Assembly: GCF_037126465.1 (NCBI RefSeq)
Contig: NC_088207.1
Location: forward strand, 41,042,143-41,106,142
DNA: 64,000 nt
Direction: 5' to 3'
From: Ornithodoros turicata
Taxonomy: Eukaryota > Arthropoda > Arachnida > Ixodida > Argasidae
Shown: one piece after another, positions 52,600 to 63,791 of the stretch
How the letters are laid out: each line of letters opens with the position of its first letter
How positions within the stretch are numbered: position 1 is the first letter of the stretch
Notes under the pieces: model-generated
What the model was told of the DNA's origin: nothing
The model's input: only the letters and a program-made list of their open reading frames with translations
Database searches by the model: none
Translations under genes and position numbers: made by a program

Positions 52600-53490
52600 C
52601 TTTCAAACCTTTTTTTTTTCAGGTTCAGAAACCAAAAAAATAGTCCGATGTGGCAAGATCCGGCGAGAACGGTGGATGTTTAATGCATTCAAATCGCAAG
52701 TCTTTGAGAACTTGCATTGTCTTGCCTACTTTGTGAGCCGGTGCCGTGTCCTGCGAAAGGAGAACGCCTTCCCGTAGCTTTCCGCGCCCTTTTTCTTTCA
52801 AAGCCTCCTTTAACCGACAGAGCATGCTACAGTAGTATACTGCATTAACTGTTTCACCCTACCGGAGATAGAGAGTTATTGAAACACCTTCCTTGTCCCA
52901 GAAAACTGTGGCCATGGCACTTCCCGCTGATCGTTGAGTCTCGAACTTCTACGGCATCGGAGAACCCGAGTGCCGCCATTCCATGGACTCTCTCAGTTTT
53001 GTCTCAGAATCATAGTGGTGCAATCATGTTTCATCAACTGTAACAAAGCCACTCAAGAAAAGTGTCACTGGAACGCTCAAAGGGTTGCAAAATCAAGTTG
53101 GAGGCATCCATTCGGCGTTGTTTCTCATCGGTATTCAAGCATTCCGGCACCTACTCGGCTGAAATATTCGGCATATCCAAGTCTTCATTAATTACAATCC
53201 CAATGCGCTGTACATGCTTAAGATCTGTGCCACCGTTTTAGCCGAGATTCGCTGATCTGCCAAAATGAGGTTGTGGACAAAACTAGCAATTTCGGGTGTT
53301 CACACGGTTGGAGGTCTCCCTGATCTTCCAGCGTCTTTGATGTCAAGGTCCCAACGCTGAAGGTTGGGCACACCACACCAATTGAGTATGATGGGTACTC
53401 GTCACTACTTTTCTTTCGCATGAACAGGAACTTCATGACAGCCCGAAGTTCAACCTTTGAAAATGTCATGCTTGTAGCAGACATGGTTCT
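52600..53490 (-). pseudogene. mariner transposase, copy 2, nearly full span
   Basis: It begins MSATSMTFSKVELRAVMKFL near 53486 (helix-turn-helix region) and continues with VGTLTSKTLEDQGDL. It ends with RLKEALKEKGRGKLREG, VLLSQDTAPAH, TMQVLKDLRFECIKHPPFSP and DLATSDYF near 52630. Frames are broken by several stops. The QDNAP motif is changed to QDTAP and SPDLAP to SPDLAT. It is the same family as copy 1 at 37022-37640. Terminal repeats could not be fixed. Confidence 0.85.
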
Positions 53491-53767
53491 CTTGATAGCT
53501 GGAGCTGGAGCAAAAATTTTCAAAAATGAATGCTTCGCTACAATTTCTTCTCCTCTTCTTCTTCGTCTCGCTCTTTGTTTCTACGATGACAAGATCGCGT
53601 TCGTACTTATCTGGAAGTGGGTCGGGCCGCGAACTTTTCAGCACGCCCTTGTACATCTTGTTTCTTTTTCATTTTGTGTTCACCGCGAAGCACCTGTAGC
53701 TTTGAGCAAGCCACCTCTCTGTTTTTAGTGTGCTTCTTGACATCACCCCCATCGACCGAATGTTATT

Positions 53768-54000
53768 CGACCATGTCGGCCCACGATTGGGTAACTGGTT
53801 CACCTACTGAACATGCCTATTCGAATCCGGGTGCCGCGGCTGTGCAGTCTGGGTGTTTCCCCTGGGTTTTCCTCAGACGCTTTAGGTCGGCAGTAGTTCC
53901 CTGTGAAGTCGTCCCAGGACGCACGATTCCCCGAGCAACATACCGTCACGCCGGCAGGCAGACACCTCGAAATTGCACGTCACCACAAACATGTCTGTAG
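53768..54000 (+). mobile_element. tRNA-derived SINE (Ruka-like)
   Basis: ATTCGAATCCGGGTGCC (B-box region, about 53820) is followed by the family body: TTTCCCCTGGGTTTTCC, then CAGTAGTTCCCTGTGAAGTC and CCCAGGACGCACGATTCCCC. The 3' end fades and no target duplication was found. Confidence 0.75.
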
Positions 54001-54924
54001 ACGTGAACTGTACTGCTCGCGACATGGTTGTCTGAAATTAGTTAGCGTCCCGCTGTTTATCCCATCCTAAATCTCCAGGTGTTCCAAAGCCATTCGTTTT
54101 GAGTAGTAAACATGTGCACCATATGATCTACCTTTAAATGCAACATTGACAGAACATTTCGGAGGGCAACCAAGGAATCGCGAGCTGCGAATCCACTGAT
54201 CGGCGATTTCAGACAACCGTGTGACGAACAGTACATCGCATAAACATGCACAGGTTCCAGAAAAGGCTGCGCAAACTATAGACGTTTAGCACCAAGTTCC
54301 TTTACAAAATGTGAAATCAGGAAGCATCGTGCAGGTCGCTAAACTCTTGGCAGGTTCCACAGATCTAGATGTCTTCCGAACAGCGGAAAACATGAAATGT
54401 ATCTGTGGCAACATCCCTGTACAATATTCTATCGCGATAGAAGGTGACTGGTACGGCTATGTGTCAGACTTGTGGTACATGGGACTAAACGGAGTACACG
54501 CTGCAGACGCTGTATTTATAGCCGCCGCCCTCGGAAGCCTGTGCTGGATAGGCTAAATGTCGACCTTTCGATGTAAAGACTGTACATGTAGCAGAAGAAA
54601 TCTGGAAACAACCGCCAGTCAGCTGTCCCTCCTGGTGCGCTTTATTAAAGACACTCTCACTGCGGCCATCTTTTAAGGCTCGTTAGCCTAAACGAAAATA
54701 GTCACCCATTGTCATTCATCATTGAGGCATGTCTCGACACTGGATGGTAAGCTCAAAATGTACGACGACAGCGAAGGGGCGATAACCTTTATATTCATCG
54801 ATTCCAAAACTAGGGCGTCATCTTATTCCTAGCTGATCACTGACGGTCATACTGAAAATCCCGGAATTAATTGTGTATTTTTTTGTGCAATTCAATTAAA
54901 TACACCGCAAGAGGAGACGCCGGA
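54001..54924. other. no gene recognised
   Basis: Short frames without domains. No repeat copy detected. Confidence 0.4.
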
Positions 54925-55229
54925 TATTCACAGTGTGAGAGCTATATCAAAGATATGAGACTGACTGCAATGACGACTGTTTTACTGGCGATGGCCGCGA
55001 GAATAGAAACAGGAACGCTCGCGGGAGCTTCTGGTGTTGATGGCAATGGTGATGTTGTGAAGGATGGTGAACGATGGTGATGCAGCTACATTGGCTCGCC
55101 CCTCGGAGACGTGGTCGAAAGATGATGCGTTCTGTCGTGGGGTCGCTAGCGAAAATGTGCGAACAGTTACCAGAAGGTGTGCCTATGTGACATGCTGAGG
55201 TATAGGGCGCGACTGTCTGGATTGAATGA

Positions 55230-55450
55230 CGGAGGTTTGGATGATGAAGGTTGAAACGCTAGGTCGGGCGTCGATGTGGGCTGGTTTAAGTCTGTCGATG
55301 GAGATGTTTTCGCGACGGCCGTGAAGAGCAATGGCGAAATACTTAAGCAACCGCTGGAGGACTTGATAGGCACCGTCGTAAGGAAGCTGAACGGGCTTGT
55401 GCGTACAGCGTCATGGCGGATGAAAACGTGGGTGGTAGACTAGACATCAG
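55230..55450 (-). pseudogene. gypsy integrase C-terminal remnant
   Basis: Minus-strand codons read KPVQLPYDGAYQVLQR and HGRRENISIDRLKPAHID, the typical PPYDGPY.VL...K.......GR...VSIDRLKPA end of gypsy Pol. It lies directly next to gag sequence, showing that most of pol has been deleted. The real frame differs from the longest open frame there. Confidence 0.75.
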
Positions 55451-55479
55451 GGCCAATTTGCATAAAAGCTGAGTATTAG

Positions 55480-56386
55480 TCTCGGACTTATATCCCGGAC
55501 TCTGTCTCCTCTCGGCGGAGGTAGAGGCAGTCGGGCGTAACTGAAGCCGAAACATCGAAGCGAGCGATATCCAGTGGCGGAGAAATTCGCGTGCATCTGT
55601 TGCCGCGGTGGCATCGTAGGTGGGAACCACTTCGGGCCAAACTGCGAAGCGGAAGAGGTTCAGAGCGACTGGGAGTGACCGCAGTGACTTGAGGTGTCAG
55701 GAAACGATTGGGAACGGTGAGGTCAAGGATGCGGTCGGCGAGGTGAGCTTGATCGACCAAAGAAACGTCGCAGCCGCTGCTAACACAATCTGAACTTGAG
55801 AGGGCAAACGCCGCATGAAGAGCTGCTTGAGTATGGGGATATCGGCGCTGGTGCTGCCGAGCAGCTGGCGCATGCGACGCGTGAGTTGGGAACGCTTACC
55901 GTTGCCCGAACCTTCGGAGGTGAGCAGCTGCTGGAGGCGGTGCTGTTCCGATGCCACTGTTCGCTTGGTAACCGCGGCGCCATAAGGGCGCTCAGGAGGC
56001 GGGGTCAAAATGAGATCTCGGATTTCAACGGTCAGGGGGAAATGCCGCGAGAACATGCTCATACTTCCTTGCTTGACCAGAGATGCGTGTGGTGTGGTCG
56101 ACAGCGACGTACCGCGGCCGGAGGGTGGGGCTCGGAAAAGTGCCGCTGCTGGTTGATGCCGGAGGTGGACCATCACGAAGCGTGGGGCAGCGTGGCGTGG
56201 TAGAGTTGACTGTGACGAATTGAGCGAGGCGGGAGCGGCTCCGAGAAATGCAAGGTCATTGAATAAGCGTGGAGGAACTAGCGAGTCCTTGGGGGAACTA
56301 GGCACCATAACTTCAGTAATGGCTTCCGGTGTTTCTTGTGTGAGGTCGCTGAAAAATTTGGGATGGTGAAGGGCCGAACATTTCAC
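55480..56386 (-). pseudogene. gypsy gag-like remnant
   Basis: An open stretch of 229 codons plus a frame-broken continuation. The diagnostic part is QLTRRMRQLLGSTSADIP, then LKQLFMRRLPSQVQIVLAAA and ADRI, matching the capsid-like pattern (LLRRMR.LLG.......L..LFL.RLP..V...LA) of metazoan gypsy Gag. Its conserved part is near 55740-55900; the rest is low-complexity Pro/Ser sequence. No zinc knuckle is seen. Confidence 0.65.
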
Positions 56387-56506
56387 CGGACTGAGGTGTT
56401 CTATGTCCAGGTTACCAAATTGTGGGAGCTACATCAAGGACGAGACTAACTAGGTACAGTGATGACGAGTACTTCTTCCTCGCAAAAGATGGCAGTAAGC
56501 CATGTA

Positions 56507-56701
56507 GGTCCGGTTTCACCAACGCCGATTAACATTTGAACTAAGATCAACGGTTAAGTTATGCAACGATCAAGTTATTGTTGCTGAAACATTAATCACG
56601 TCACCAACTAACGTTTGCAAAAAAAGAATTTACTGTTACGCTCATGTTCTAGCAATGCTCGATCTCAGTTCAATGTTAACTAGCGTTTGCGAAACCCGGC
56701 C
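56507..56701. mobile_element. MITE, GGTTTCACCAACG family, copy 2
   Basis: The ends GGTCCGGTTTCACCAACGCC and, inversely, GGCCGGGTTTCGCAAACGC are flanked by TA on both sides (56505-56506, 56702-56703). Internal AACTAAGATCAACGGTTAAG and GTCACCAACTAACGTTTGC are shared with copy 1 at 31817-32037. It is inserted in the LTR-like repeat of the gypsy relic. Confidence 0.85.
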
Positions 56702-57045
56702 TAAGGGCAACAAGTGTTTTACTGACGGTGGTTGCGAGAATGAAAACTTGAATGCTTGCTGGAGCTGCTGGTGTTGGTGGCAATGGTGATGCTGTGAACG
56801 ATACAGATGGCAGCTACAAGAATAATGTGCGACTAGTGGAAACATTAGGAAACGTCAGGATGAAACCGACCAATAAGGGAACGGCCTTGACTTCCTTGAG
56901 CCGCTGGAGCGGTGATAATCTGCAAGGAGCCTAGTAAGCGAAACAGACGAACTCTGGAACAGTGTCAATGGTGTGCGCGCTGCCCTTAGATTGCCCTTCA
57001 AACGGACGTCACCGTGATGTTTTCGCTGCTGGAGCTTCCTCAGCT

Positions 57046-57659
57046 GGGGCCCTATTTTCGTCAAAGTAATCGACCTCGATTACTTTGTGTCTCGTCTGTC
57101 ATTGGTTGTTACGTGCAGAACGCGTGAATAACAGAAATGAATGTAACGCGCCCTCAACCAATAGTCGAGCTCTTGATCCTGTAATCTTCGTGATAATGTA
57201 GAGAAATCGTGAAGAGTTCAGGATCAAGTGCTCGACTATTGGTTGAGGGTGCGTTCTTGATCGGTTCTTGATCTCTATCGGTTGAGGGCACATCTCTGTT
57301 CTTCACGCCTTCTTAACGTAAGGACCAATGACAGGCGATACACAAAGTTTTTTTTTAAGTTTCGTGTTAGCGCCGCGAAGCAACTTTGGCTATGAGCGGC
57401 GTAGAAATGAGGACAGATGGAGAGAGGATCGCAGGAAGGAGTGGGGGACAGGAGGGTTAGTATGCTTCCTGGGCCGACTTCAGGGGGAACTGTGCCGAAA
57501 TTCGTCCGGAAAGTCTTCGGAAATCCCAGGGAAAACCTCAGACAGCACAGCCGGTGGTAGGATTCGAACCCACCACCTCTCAGTCAGCACGACACCAACG
57601 AGCGAAACGCCGATACACAAAGAAATCGGGGTCGATTACTTTGACGAGAATAGGGCCCC
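57046..57659. mobile_element. foldback element, broken by a SINE
   Basis: GGGGCCCTATTTTCGTCAAAG and, inversely, GGGGCCCTATTCTCGTCAAAG bound it. The arms continue with TAATCGACC, TTTGTGT, TGTCATTGG and CCCTCAACCAATAGTCGAGC, the last pairing with its inverse at 57229-57250. Without the SINE the element would be about 340 bases with a central hairpin. Confidence 0.85.
57348..57610 (-). mobile_element. tRNA-derived SINE with 12-base target duplication
   Basis: Perfect direct repeat CGATACACAAAG at 57336-57347 and 57611-57622. On the minus strand it has a B box (GGGTTCGAATCCTACC), TGCTGTCTGAGGTTTTCCC, GCACAGTTCCCCCTGAAGTC and a 3' oligo(A) tail (oligo(T) at 57348-57356). It is the clearest SINE of its family here. 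Confidence 0.93.
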
Positions 57660-57841
57660 TGCAGAAGCAATGCTAATTCATTAATCCCGTTTGTCTATCA
57701 ACACTTTTCGGGGCAGAAAATTAATCAAATACACTGTCATACGATCTCAAACATTGTACATGAAAGAACTGATGTTCTGAGGCTGGAACAACATACAAGG
57801 GACAAATACATACAAAGCCTCAATTTGCCTAAGAAATTAAC
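57660..57841. other. spacer, nothing recognised
   Basis: Short AT-rich stretch without features. Confidence 0.5.
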
Positions 57842-57918
57842 GCCCTGGATCGGCAATCCAGAAGATGTGGGTTCGAGTCCTACAGCTGGCTAACCTTTTC
57901 AGTGACTTTCATCCTTCT
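57842..57918 (+). mobile_element. tRNA-like hairpin element, partial copy 2
   Basis: GCCCTGGATCGGCAATCCAG, then AGATGTGGGTTCGAGTCC and TACAGCTGGCTAACC with TTTTCAGTGACT repeat the right two-thirds of the element at 43336-43449. The left arm is missing. Confidence 0.75.
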
Positions 57919-59740
57919 TCGTCTTTGTGGTGCTTGTTTCGTACACACATTTACGGAGGCGACTATCGCTTTAAAGGTGGTGTCTGGACAAAAAACACAC
58001 TTGAACTGAAGGTACGATCAGAATAGTGGGTGCTTGAAATACATGTAACCGGAGTATTTCCTTTTGAAACATTAGAAAATGAATTTAATCAGATTTTGCA
58101 GTCGGCTGCGCGCTCCCCGCTGAATTCAGGCAACAGTGTGCGGACCGACGTCACTGGAGTCTGTGATGAAAGCAGGCTGTCCGTCACAAAATGCGGTCAT
58201 CCGACTCGCAATCTGGTGCCGAACAGTCGCTAGAAACTCCTGCATTCATGCTTTCCGTGGTATAGGATGGCAACAAGCCCGGCGACGCCGTCAGCTGAGT
58301 GATTGGGAATCTCGGGGGTAATGCCAATTACGTCACCGGAAGAGGTGAAGCAGGGAAGGGCCGTTTCAACCGGAAGCTGGCAGTGGGTTTCGAATTCGAT
58401 GTTTCTGATGTTTTATGAAAAAAAAAAAAAAAAAAAAACACGAACGAATTCTGCGAAACTTTATTGGTGTTTTTTTCCTGGATGGCATCTCCAAGTGGAC
58501 ATCACCAGGAACTTTATAATTCCGGATTCCTCGCGGACCCCAACGATTGCATCGGACGGTACAGCATGTTTGCGCGTCTGAGTAGGGAGCAAAAACTGAA
58601 CATAACGCAGCTGATGTTGCCGACACTTTCATTACTGCAGACACACGTATTCGATTATAACCCACTGACGTTATTATCTGTACCAATTATATAATGTATG
58701 CTTCCTCCGCCGTGGATTCTACATCAAAGGCATGCCGAAAACAGACAACATCATAACCGTAAAGGCAGATGTAGTCTTGCTGCCACATACCTTGCTAATT
58801 CTTCCATTTATCGCTCGCTGATGTAAACAGACATAAAAGGAAAAGAGCGAACCGTGTTGCTAATTCGTTTATTCCTAATAGTGGCGTCGACGTGGCGTAC
58901 GAGAGAAGTGCAGTTTGGACGAGTAACAATCGTCTTTGTTATTACGTTTCAGGACGCGCCGTCGTGAAAAGTTTCTCATCGTGCCCAGGTTAGTAAGAGC
59001 ACTGAAAACACTCCTCCGATTCATTATTCGTTTTAACGAGAGAGAGAGAAAGAGAGTCAAAAATGTGCGTTGGAATTTCACTTAGGCAAGATTAGTAAGC
59101 TGAGAGCTCACGGCGGTGATATTGAAGAATAACGAAGAGCGAAAAGAGCAATAAAACAGGCGTGGAAAATACTTTGCAATATAAAATCCTAACTATGACA
59201 ATCGGTTGTGCCATTTATTACAGCCGTGTAGGTCCGTCCGTAATAACCGTCGAGAGAGAAGGAACAAGAAAGTGGCACCGAAGATCTGGATTGGAAGATG
59301 ACCCTATAAAGCTACAACGTTTCAACGCGCTAAACAGAATGCACAAAGACGTAGTCAATTTTCTTTATATAAATCAATTAGAGCACGGATTTTCATGCAA
59401 ATGCACGTTTTGTCCCCCCTTGATATGGTTTCGCGTATCTGGACTAAATACTTTTGGTCTTTATCTGGGACCTATCAGAAGGGTTCTATGGTGCATATAA
59501 ATGCACGTTTCGCACGTTGTGGCATATTTCGCACGAAAGTGCAAAACAGTGCAAATTTCGCAATATTTTCAAAGTGGTTTTGCTGGCCTGTGGACGGCGT
59601 TGGGTCGTCTTTGGCGAAGGTTCTGGTCGGAATCGGATATTTTCCATGTTTCGGTGGGGTAAGGTTCGCCACATTACCGTTACGAAGACGGGCTTTCGCA
59701 ATTTACGGTAATCTGGATGATGCAGTGCCGAATGCAAAGT
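57919..59740. other. no gene recognised
   Basis: A long A run lies at 58419-58438. The frames (such as 58303-58581 plus and 59395-59745 plus) have no domains. Sequence with repeated TGCACGTTT/GTGCAAA near 59390-59560 may be a decayed MITE. Confidence 0.4.
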
Positions 59741-59848
59741 CATAACGAAACGAGCCTGAGCATGTGGCAATAAGAAAAACACGAACATACGTGTATGTTC
59801 GTGTTTTTCACGTTGTCCATGCTCAGGCTTGTTTCGTCATCGGTTTCG
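59741..59848. repeat. near-perfect hairpin with arms of about 52 bases
   Basis: CATAACGAAACGAGCCTGAG, CATG, AAAAACACGAACATAC and its inverse GTATGTTCGTGTTTTT, CATG, CTCAGGCTTGTTTCGTCATC face each other across almost no spacer. It lies just upstream of the LINE fragment. Confidence 0.85.
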
Positions 59849-59859
59849 TCCACCAGCTA

Positions 59860-61045
59860 ACCTGCGGTTACGCTATTTTATCAATCACGAACTCCTCCGG
59901 TGAAGGTCATTGCAAAGGTGAACACGCTCATCTTTAACTTCTTCTGGAAGGACCAGAAACACCTATTATCGCGCGACGTGTTGAGGAGGCCAAAATCAGA
60001 GGATGAGTGAAGACTTCCACGCGTGAAAACATACAGATCGTTGTTTGGGTTGAGGAACACCATAGGCATGTTAAACCAAGTCGATTCCCCGGGGCGCCGT
60101 CTAGTGATGTACTGGCTGGGACCGGGACACAGGACACTTGTACCCAGAGGTATTGGCAACATGTATCCTGCAGCAGAAAATCCACCAGACTGTTCTAAAG
60201 CGATTCTTACGCAATATAAGTTTGTGCAAGACCACTTTCCGCGGATACAGATGCAGAGAAAGTCCAAAGTATCCCGAATATGCGAGGCTTTATGCTCCGA
60301 AGAAGAAACTACCAGTGCTCCGTTCTCGCACAGTGGTAGAAGGGACCCGGTTGCACTGCCGCTGCCGCAGGAGATTGCTCAAACCTGCTGGGGTGTACTT
60401 CCAACAAAAGATCGGCTGGTCAAATGGGGAACTACACGAAATTCTACTTGCCCTAACTGTGGTGCAAACGAAACAAATACACATGTTCTACATGAGTGTG
60501 TTGTAGTGTCGACATTGTGGACTTTAGTGCGCCGCCGCCTCGGTGTAAGGCGTAACGTTGCAGTGAGCGCCCGAAGTAATTTTCACCAACAAATCATAAT
60601 TATTGTGTCATACGTACTCTGGAAGTTCCAATGTCGGGCTGTAGCTCAGAATCGCCGTATTCGAGCAATGCATCCCAGACTTTCTCTTGCTCCGTGTTTG
60701 CTCCGTGACGACCTTGAGCACCGTCTGTTTTGGCTAGGTGAGCAGGGATTCCTGCGTCAGTGGTCTAATCGGTACATATGCTGGAAATGGGTGCCTTGCC
60801 CTGAGGAACCTCGTTTTCTAACAAGGGATATCACGCTATGTAAATAGTGTACACAACAAATTATTCAGTCGAATTTTGTCTGATATGTGTACATACGAAT
60901 GGTAGATATTTTTAGCAGTTTGACATACTTGTAACGATAGTTTGCACGTAGAACAGCAAACTATCACGTGAACACGTGAAAAGCAAAGTGTAATTTGTGC
61001 AGTTACTTGTGTAATTAGAGAATTATGTTAATAAAGTATCCTGAA
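59860..61045 (+). mobile_element. LINE 3' fragment (reverse-transcriptase C-terminus, L1/Tx1-like)
   Basis: The first coding stretch has PPVKVIAKVNTLIFNFFW and ends at a TGA near 60007-60009. A shifted frame continues to 60844 with LFGLRNTIGML, GVLPTKDRLVKWG and CPNCGANETNTHVLHEC, then RLFWLGEQGFLRQW. The C..C...H....C zinc-binding region after a reverse transcriptase and the pattern LPT.DRL.+WG..CP.CG..ET..H are typical of Tx1/L1-like elements. AATAAA near 61030 ends a 3' UTR. The reverse-transcriptase core is absent and the frame is broken. Confidence 0.75.
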
Positions 61046-61540
61046 CAGCAGGATTTCATTCGCTAGTTTTATTTGTAAACTTCTTCACTCTCACACAAGC
61101 GGCGTCACACGACCTTGCCCCATTTCTCCAAGTTTTAAGAAACGCCATTCCCCAAACCCGCGACTTCTGGGTCCCACGATATCACGTTATGAATTTTGGA
61201 ACGGCTCTGCTGAAAATATTGAGGTCAAACGCATTCCTCCAAGACGTTCTGCAAAATGTTCACGTTCCTTTTCAAGCTTTTTACGAGAAACCTAAATTAC
61301 ACTACAGCCACTCTAAATCGGCCTTCGTGCCTCGATTGCACCACGAGGACTCGCTGTAGACGTCAAGTTTCCTTCGAACATTTGTGGTCCCAACACGTTT
61401 CAGTTCATCATACTATTCTGCGTGATCTCGACGGCCTCCAGACAAAGTAGGCGACCATCACCATTTTTATTTCTATAACTCCCCACCCCCTCCACCCCCT
61501 TCATTATGAATAATACCTTCAAACAACAGCTTTACTGTGA
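61046..61540. other. no gene recognised
   Basis: Short frames only, and a C-rich run near 61483-61500. Nothing recognised. Confidence 0.4.
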
Positions 61541-62045
61541 GATGATGAATGAAGAGGTTCATCGCCAGGGGCGATACTCTACTTCATTGCTGGTGGTGAT
61601 GTGGGGAATGAAATAATAAGCCCCGTCACAATAAGGATCGAAGTCCTAAAAAGTGTCAAAAGAGCTCTGAGGGCAGAGCGTTAGTTGGCCATAGACCATG
61701 CAATTTTGAGAGAGGGGGCGAGAGTCCAGCTGATTAAGAGACCCGGAGAGTGCGATTCGGGAAGGTTGGCAGTGTGGGCAATGAAGAAGATTGTGCTCTG
61801 GAACTTCTAGAGCACCGCAGTGACAGCAGCTAGGAGGGTCAACCTGTCTCAAGCGGTAGCGCCACTGAGCTGTAAAAGCCACATCGAGTCTCATCCGATG
61901 AACGAGAGGTGTTTCGTATGGCATGCGGAAAGCGAGCACTGGATCAACTGTTCTCAGCTTAGATGGAGCCTTCAATTCAAATATGCCTTCAAAATATGAA
62001 CCGTCGCATTCTTTTTCGCGTCGTACGGCAATACAGGACAAATGA
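61541..62045 (-). mobile_element. LINE 3' fragment on the minus strand (I/Jockey-like C-terminus)
   Basis: Minus-strand codons 62041-61646 read HRMRLDVAFTAQWRYRLR, then CCHCGALEVPEHNLLHC and LNQLDSRPLSQ, matching the hRLR...aft..yR......C..Cg..E...H.L..C ending of non-LTR element ORF2. It is followed by stop and a putative 3' UTR to about 61541. Only the last 130 or so codons are present. It is unrelated in sequence to the plus-strand LINE at 59860. Confidence 0.7.
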
Positions 62046-63791
62046 AATAGGGTACATAATAGAACGGTAGATTGTTTTCCGCTCCATCAGGCTGTACTCA
62101 TTTCTCATCTTCGCCTGTATTTACTGCGATTCATTGTTCTCAGTCATGAGGCTTAAGAGTTCCTCATTAGCTGCGTGGACATAAGGAAGAAAAAGAGGAG
62201 AGAAGAGAAAAACGAAACAACAGAGAGAAAGTGTATTGTGTGCTCAGTCTCGGAATTCGATCAACCAGGGATTTGCTTGCCTCGACCTCAAGCATCTTCT
62301 TTATTGTGCTTCGCTCTCAAAGCGTAGCCTTTCGGAGCTTAGGGGAAGTAGATAACGACGAGGCCGAAATAAATCACGTCTAAGCGCCTGTATTATGGGA
62401 TTTATTAATAAATCCTAGCTCATTCGACTTGAACAATGTTGACCTGTGAGCCGTTTTATGACTATCTCGAAGAACCGTTGAGCTTGGAGAAGAAAGAACA
62501 GTGCATCTTGCTGGGAGATAGCTCGTATGTTCTGGAAGAGTGGGCGGCATATAGCACACGTTTGGGGGATCCTTTGTCTCATTATGCACTATAATGTAAC
62601 GACAAAGGAAAATTCGCTTGAACAATGCATAATGAATTTCTAGTTTGTACGGATGAGTGACTGTATACCTTATGACTTGCCGACAGGTTGTGTCATTGTT
62701 GAACTGGTTTTATTCGGCGTTTGTGTCGTGCACGTGTATACGTGCTTTATTTACGTTGGGACGTTCTTTTCTTCTGTCCTTCAAACGGGGACGCTTATGA
62801 AGGATTTTTCGTTGCGTTATGTCTGAGAGTTAAAAATGCCAGATCAAGAATCACTCCTCATTTCTAATAGCTATAGCGACACTCACGCACAAGGTACTAA
62901 CGTCTCGCACACGCATACCGCGTAGCAGATATATATGGATGCGATAAGGGATATCGGCACACGTTTATGGAGAATGTTTACATGGCAATCGATTCAGAAT
63001 TCAGTCAACTTAGTCGACGTAAGCACTGGCTTTTATCGGCTGAACGCTGGCTGGGCCGCTCGACCTATTTCTCATCAGGAGTTCAGCGGACAGCTGTCGT
63101 CTGAACTTCCTCACCCTTGCAGCTGATTTCCGCTGCGTTGACCACGCCCTTTTCGGCCGATATGTACGCTGGCTCACACGCAGACGAGATATGAACTTCT
63201 TTAAGCCGATAACCATTTATCGCCTTCATGTAAACGCGTCTACCGACACAACTGCAATTCGGTATGCTCACTACTTTCCACTGCTTTAGTTATCCATTGT
63301 TTCCTGAATACACGCGTTTCTCGGTACGTTGCGCGTTGTCAAAGTCGTCCACTTTGAACAGCGCCCAAGGACACAACTTCGATCGCTGTTTTATTTGTTT
63401 CGTCCAATGAGGGACAAGTCTTCAAGGTAGGGTAGCGTCAGGACACATTTTAATTTGCGGCATGTCCACTGCTTTCTCAATACACGCATTTCTCCGTACA
63501 TTGTGCGTTTTCGGCATCGTCTGCTGTGAACAGCTCCGCAGGTCACGACAACTTTGATCATTGTCTTTTTTGTTCTTTGAGGGACGAGTCTTCAAGTAGC
63601 ATAGGTTGTTTTTCCCAGAACAGATATATTTGAAGTTGTCATAGCTTACCTGTTGTTAGCACAGGTGAATTATGTATGCCTCGTTAATTTTTGTTGAGGG
63701 AACTCGCACTGTTGCATTGTAAGCGACTGTGAATATTATACGTTCTGATGTCATGCTGTGCGAGATTGTTCCGTTAAATGTATACTGTAAC
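62046..63791. other. no gene recognised
   Basis: Short frames without domains. Two near-repeats, TCCATTGTTTCCTGAATACACGCG (about 63293) and CCACTGCTTTCTCAATACACGC (about 63467), each followed by GTACRTTGYGCGTT and CGTC, suggest a short diverged tandem duplication at about 63290-63600. Confidence 0.4.

Larger units (their letters stand above)
54925..56840 (-). mobile_element. internally deleted gypsy-type LTR retrotransposon
   Basis: Minus-strand order is LTR-like repeat (about 56413-56840), gag-like stretch (56386-55480), integrase C-terminus (about 55450-55230), LTR-like repeat (54925-55090). The two direct repeats share GAGCTA.ATCAA, TGTTTTACTG, GCGAGAAT, GAGCT.CTGGTGTTG and GGCAATGGTGATG. 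Protease, reverse transcriptase and RNase H are absent. The right repeat is interrupted by a MITE (56507-56701). LTR borders with TG..CA were not determined. Confidence 0.65.

Noticed and set aside
55697..56386. 229-codon frame as a host gene
   Set aside because: The conserved part is gypsy Gag-like and neighbouring sequence encodes an integrase end.
60023..60847. 274-codon frame as a host zinc-finger gene
   Set aside because: The C..C...H....C region and flanking motifs are the C-terminal part of a LINE reverse transcriptase.
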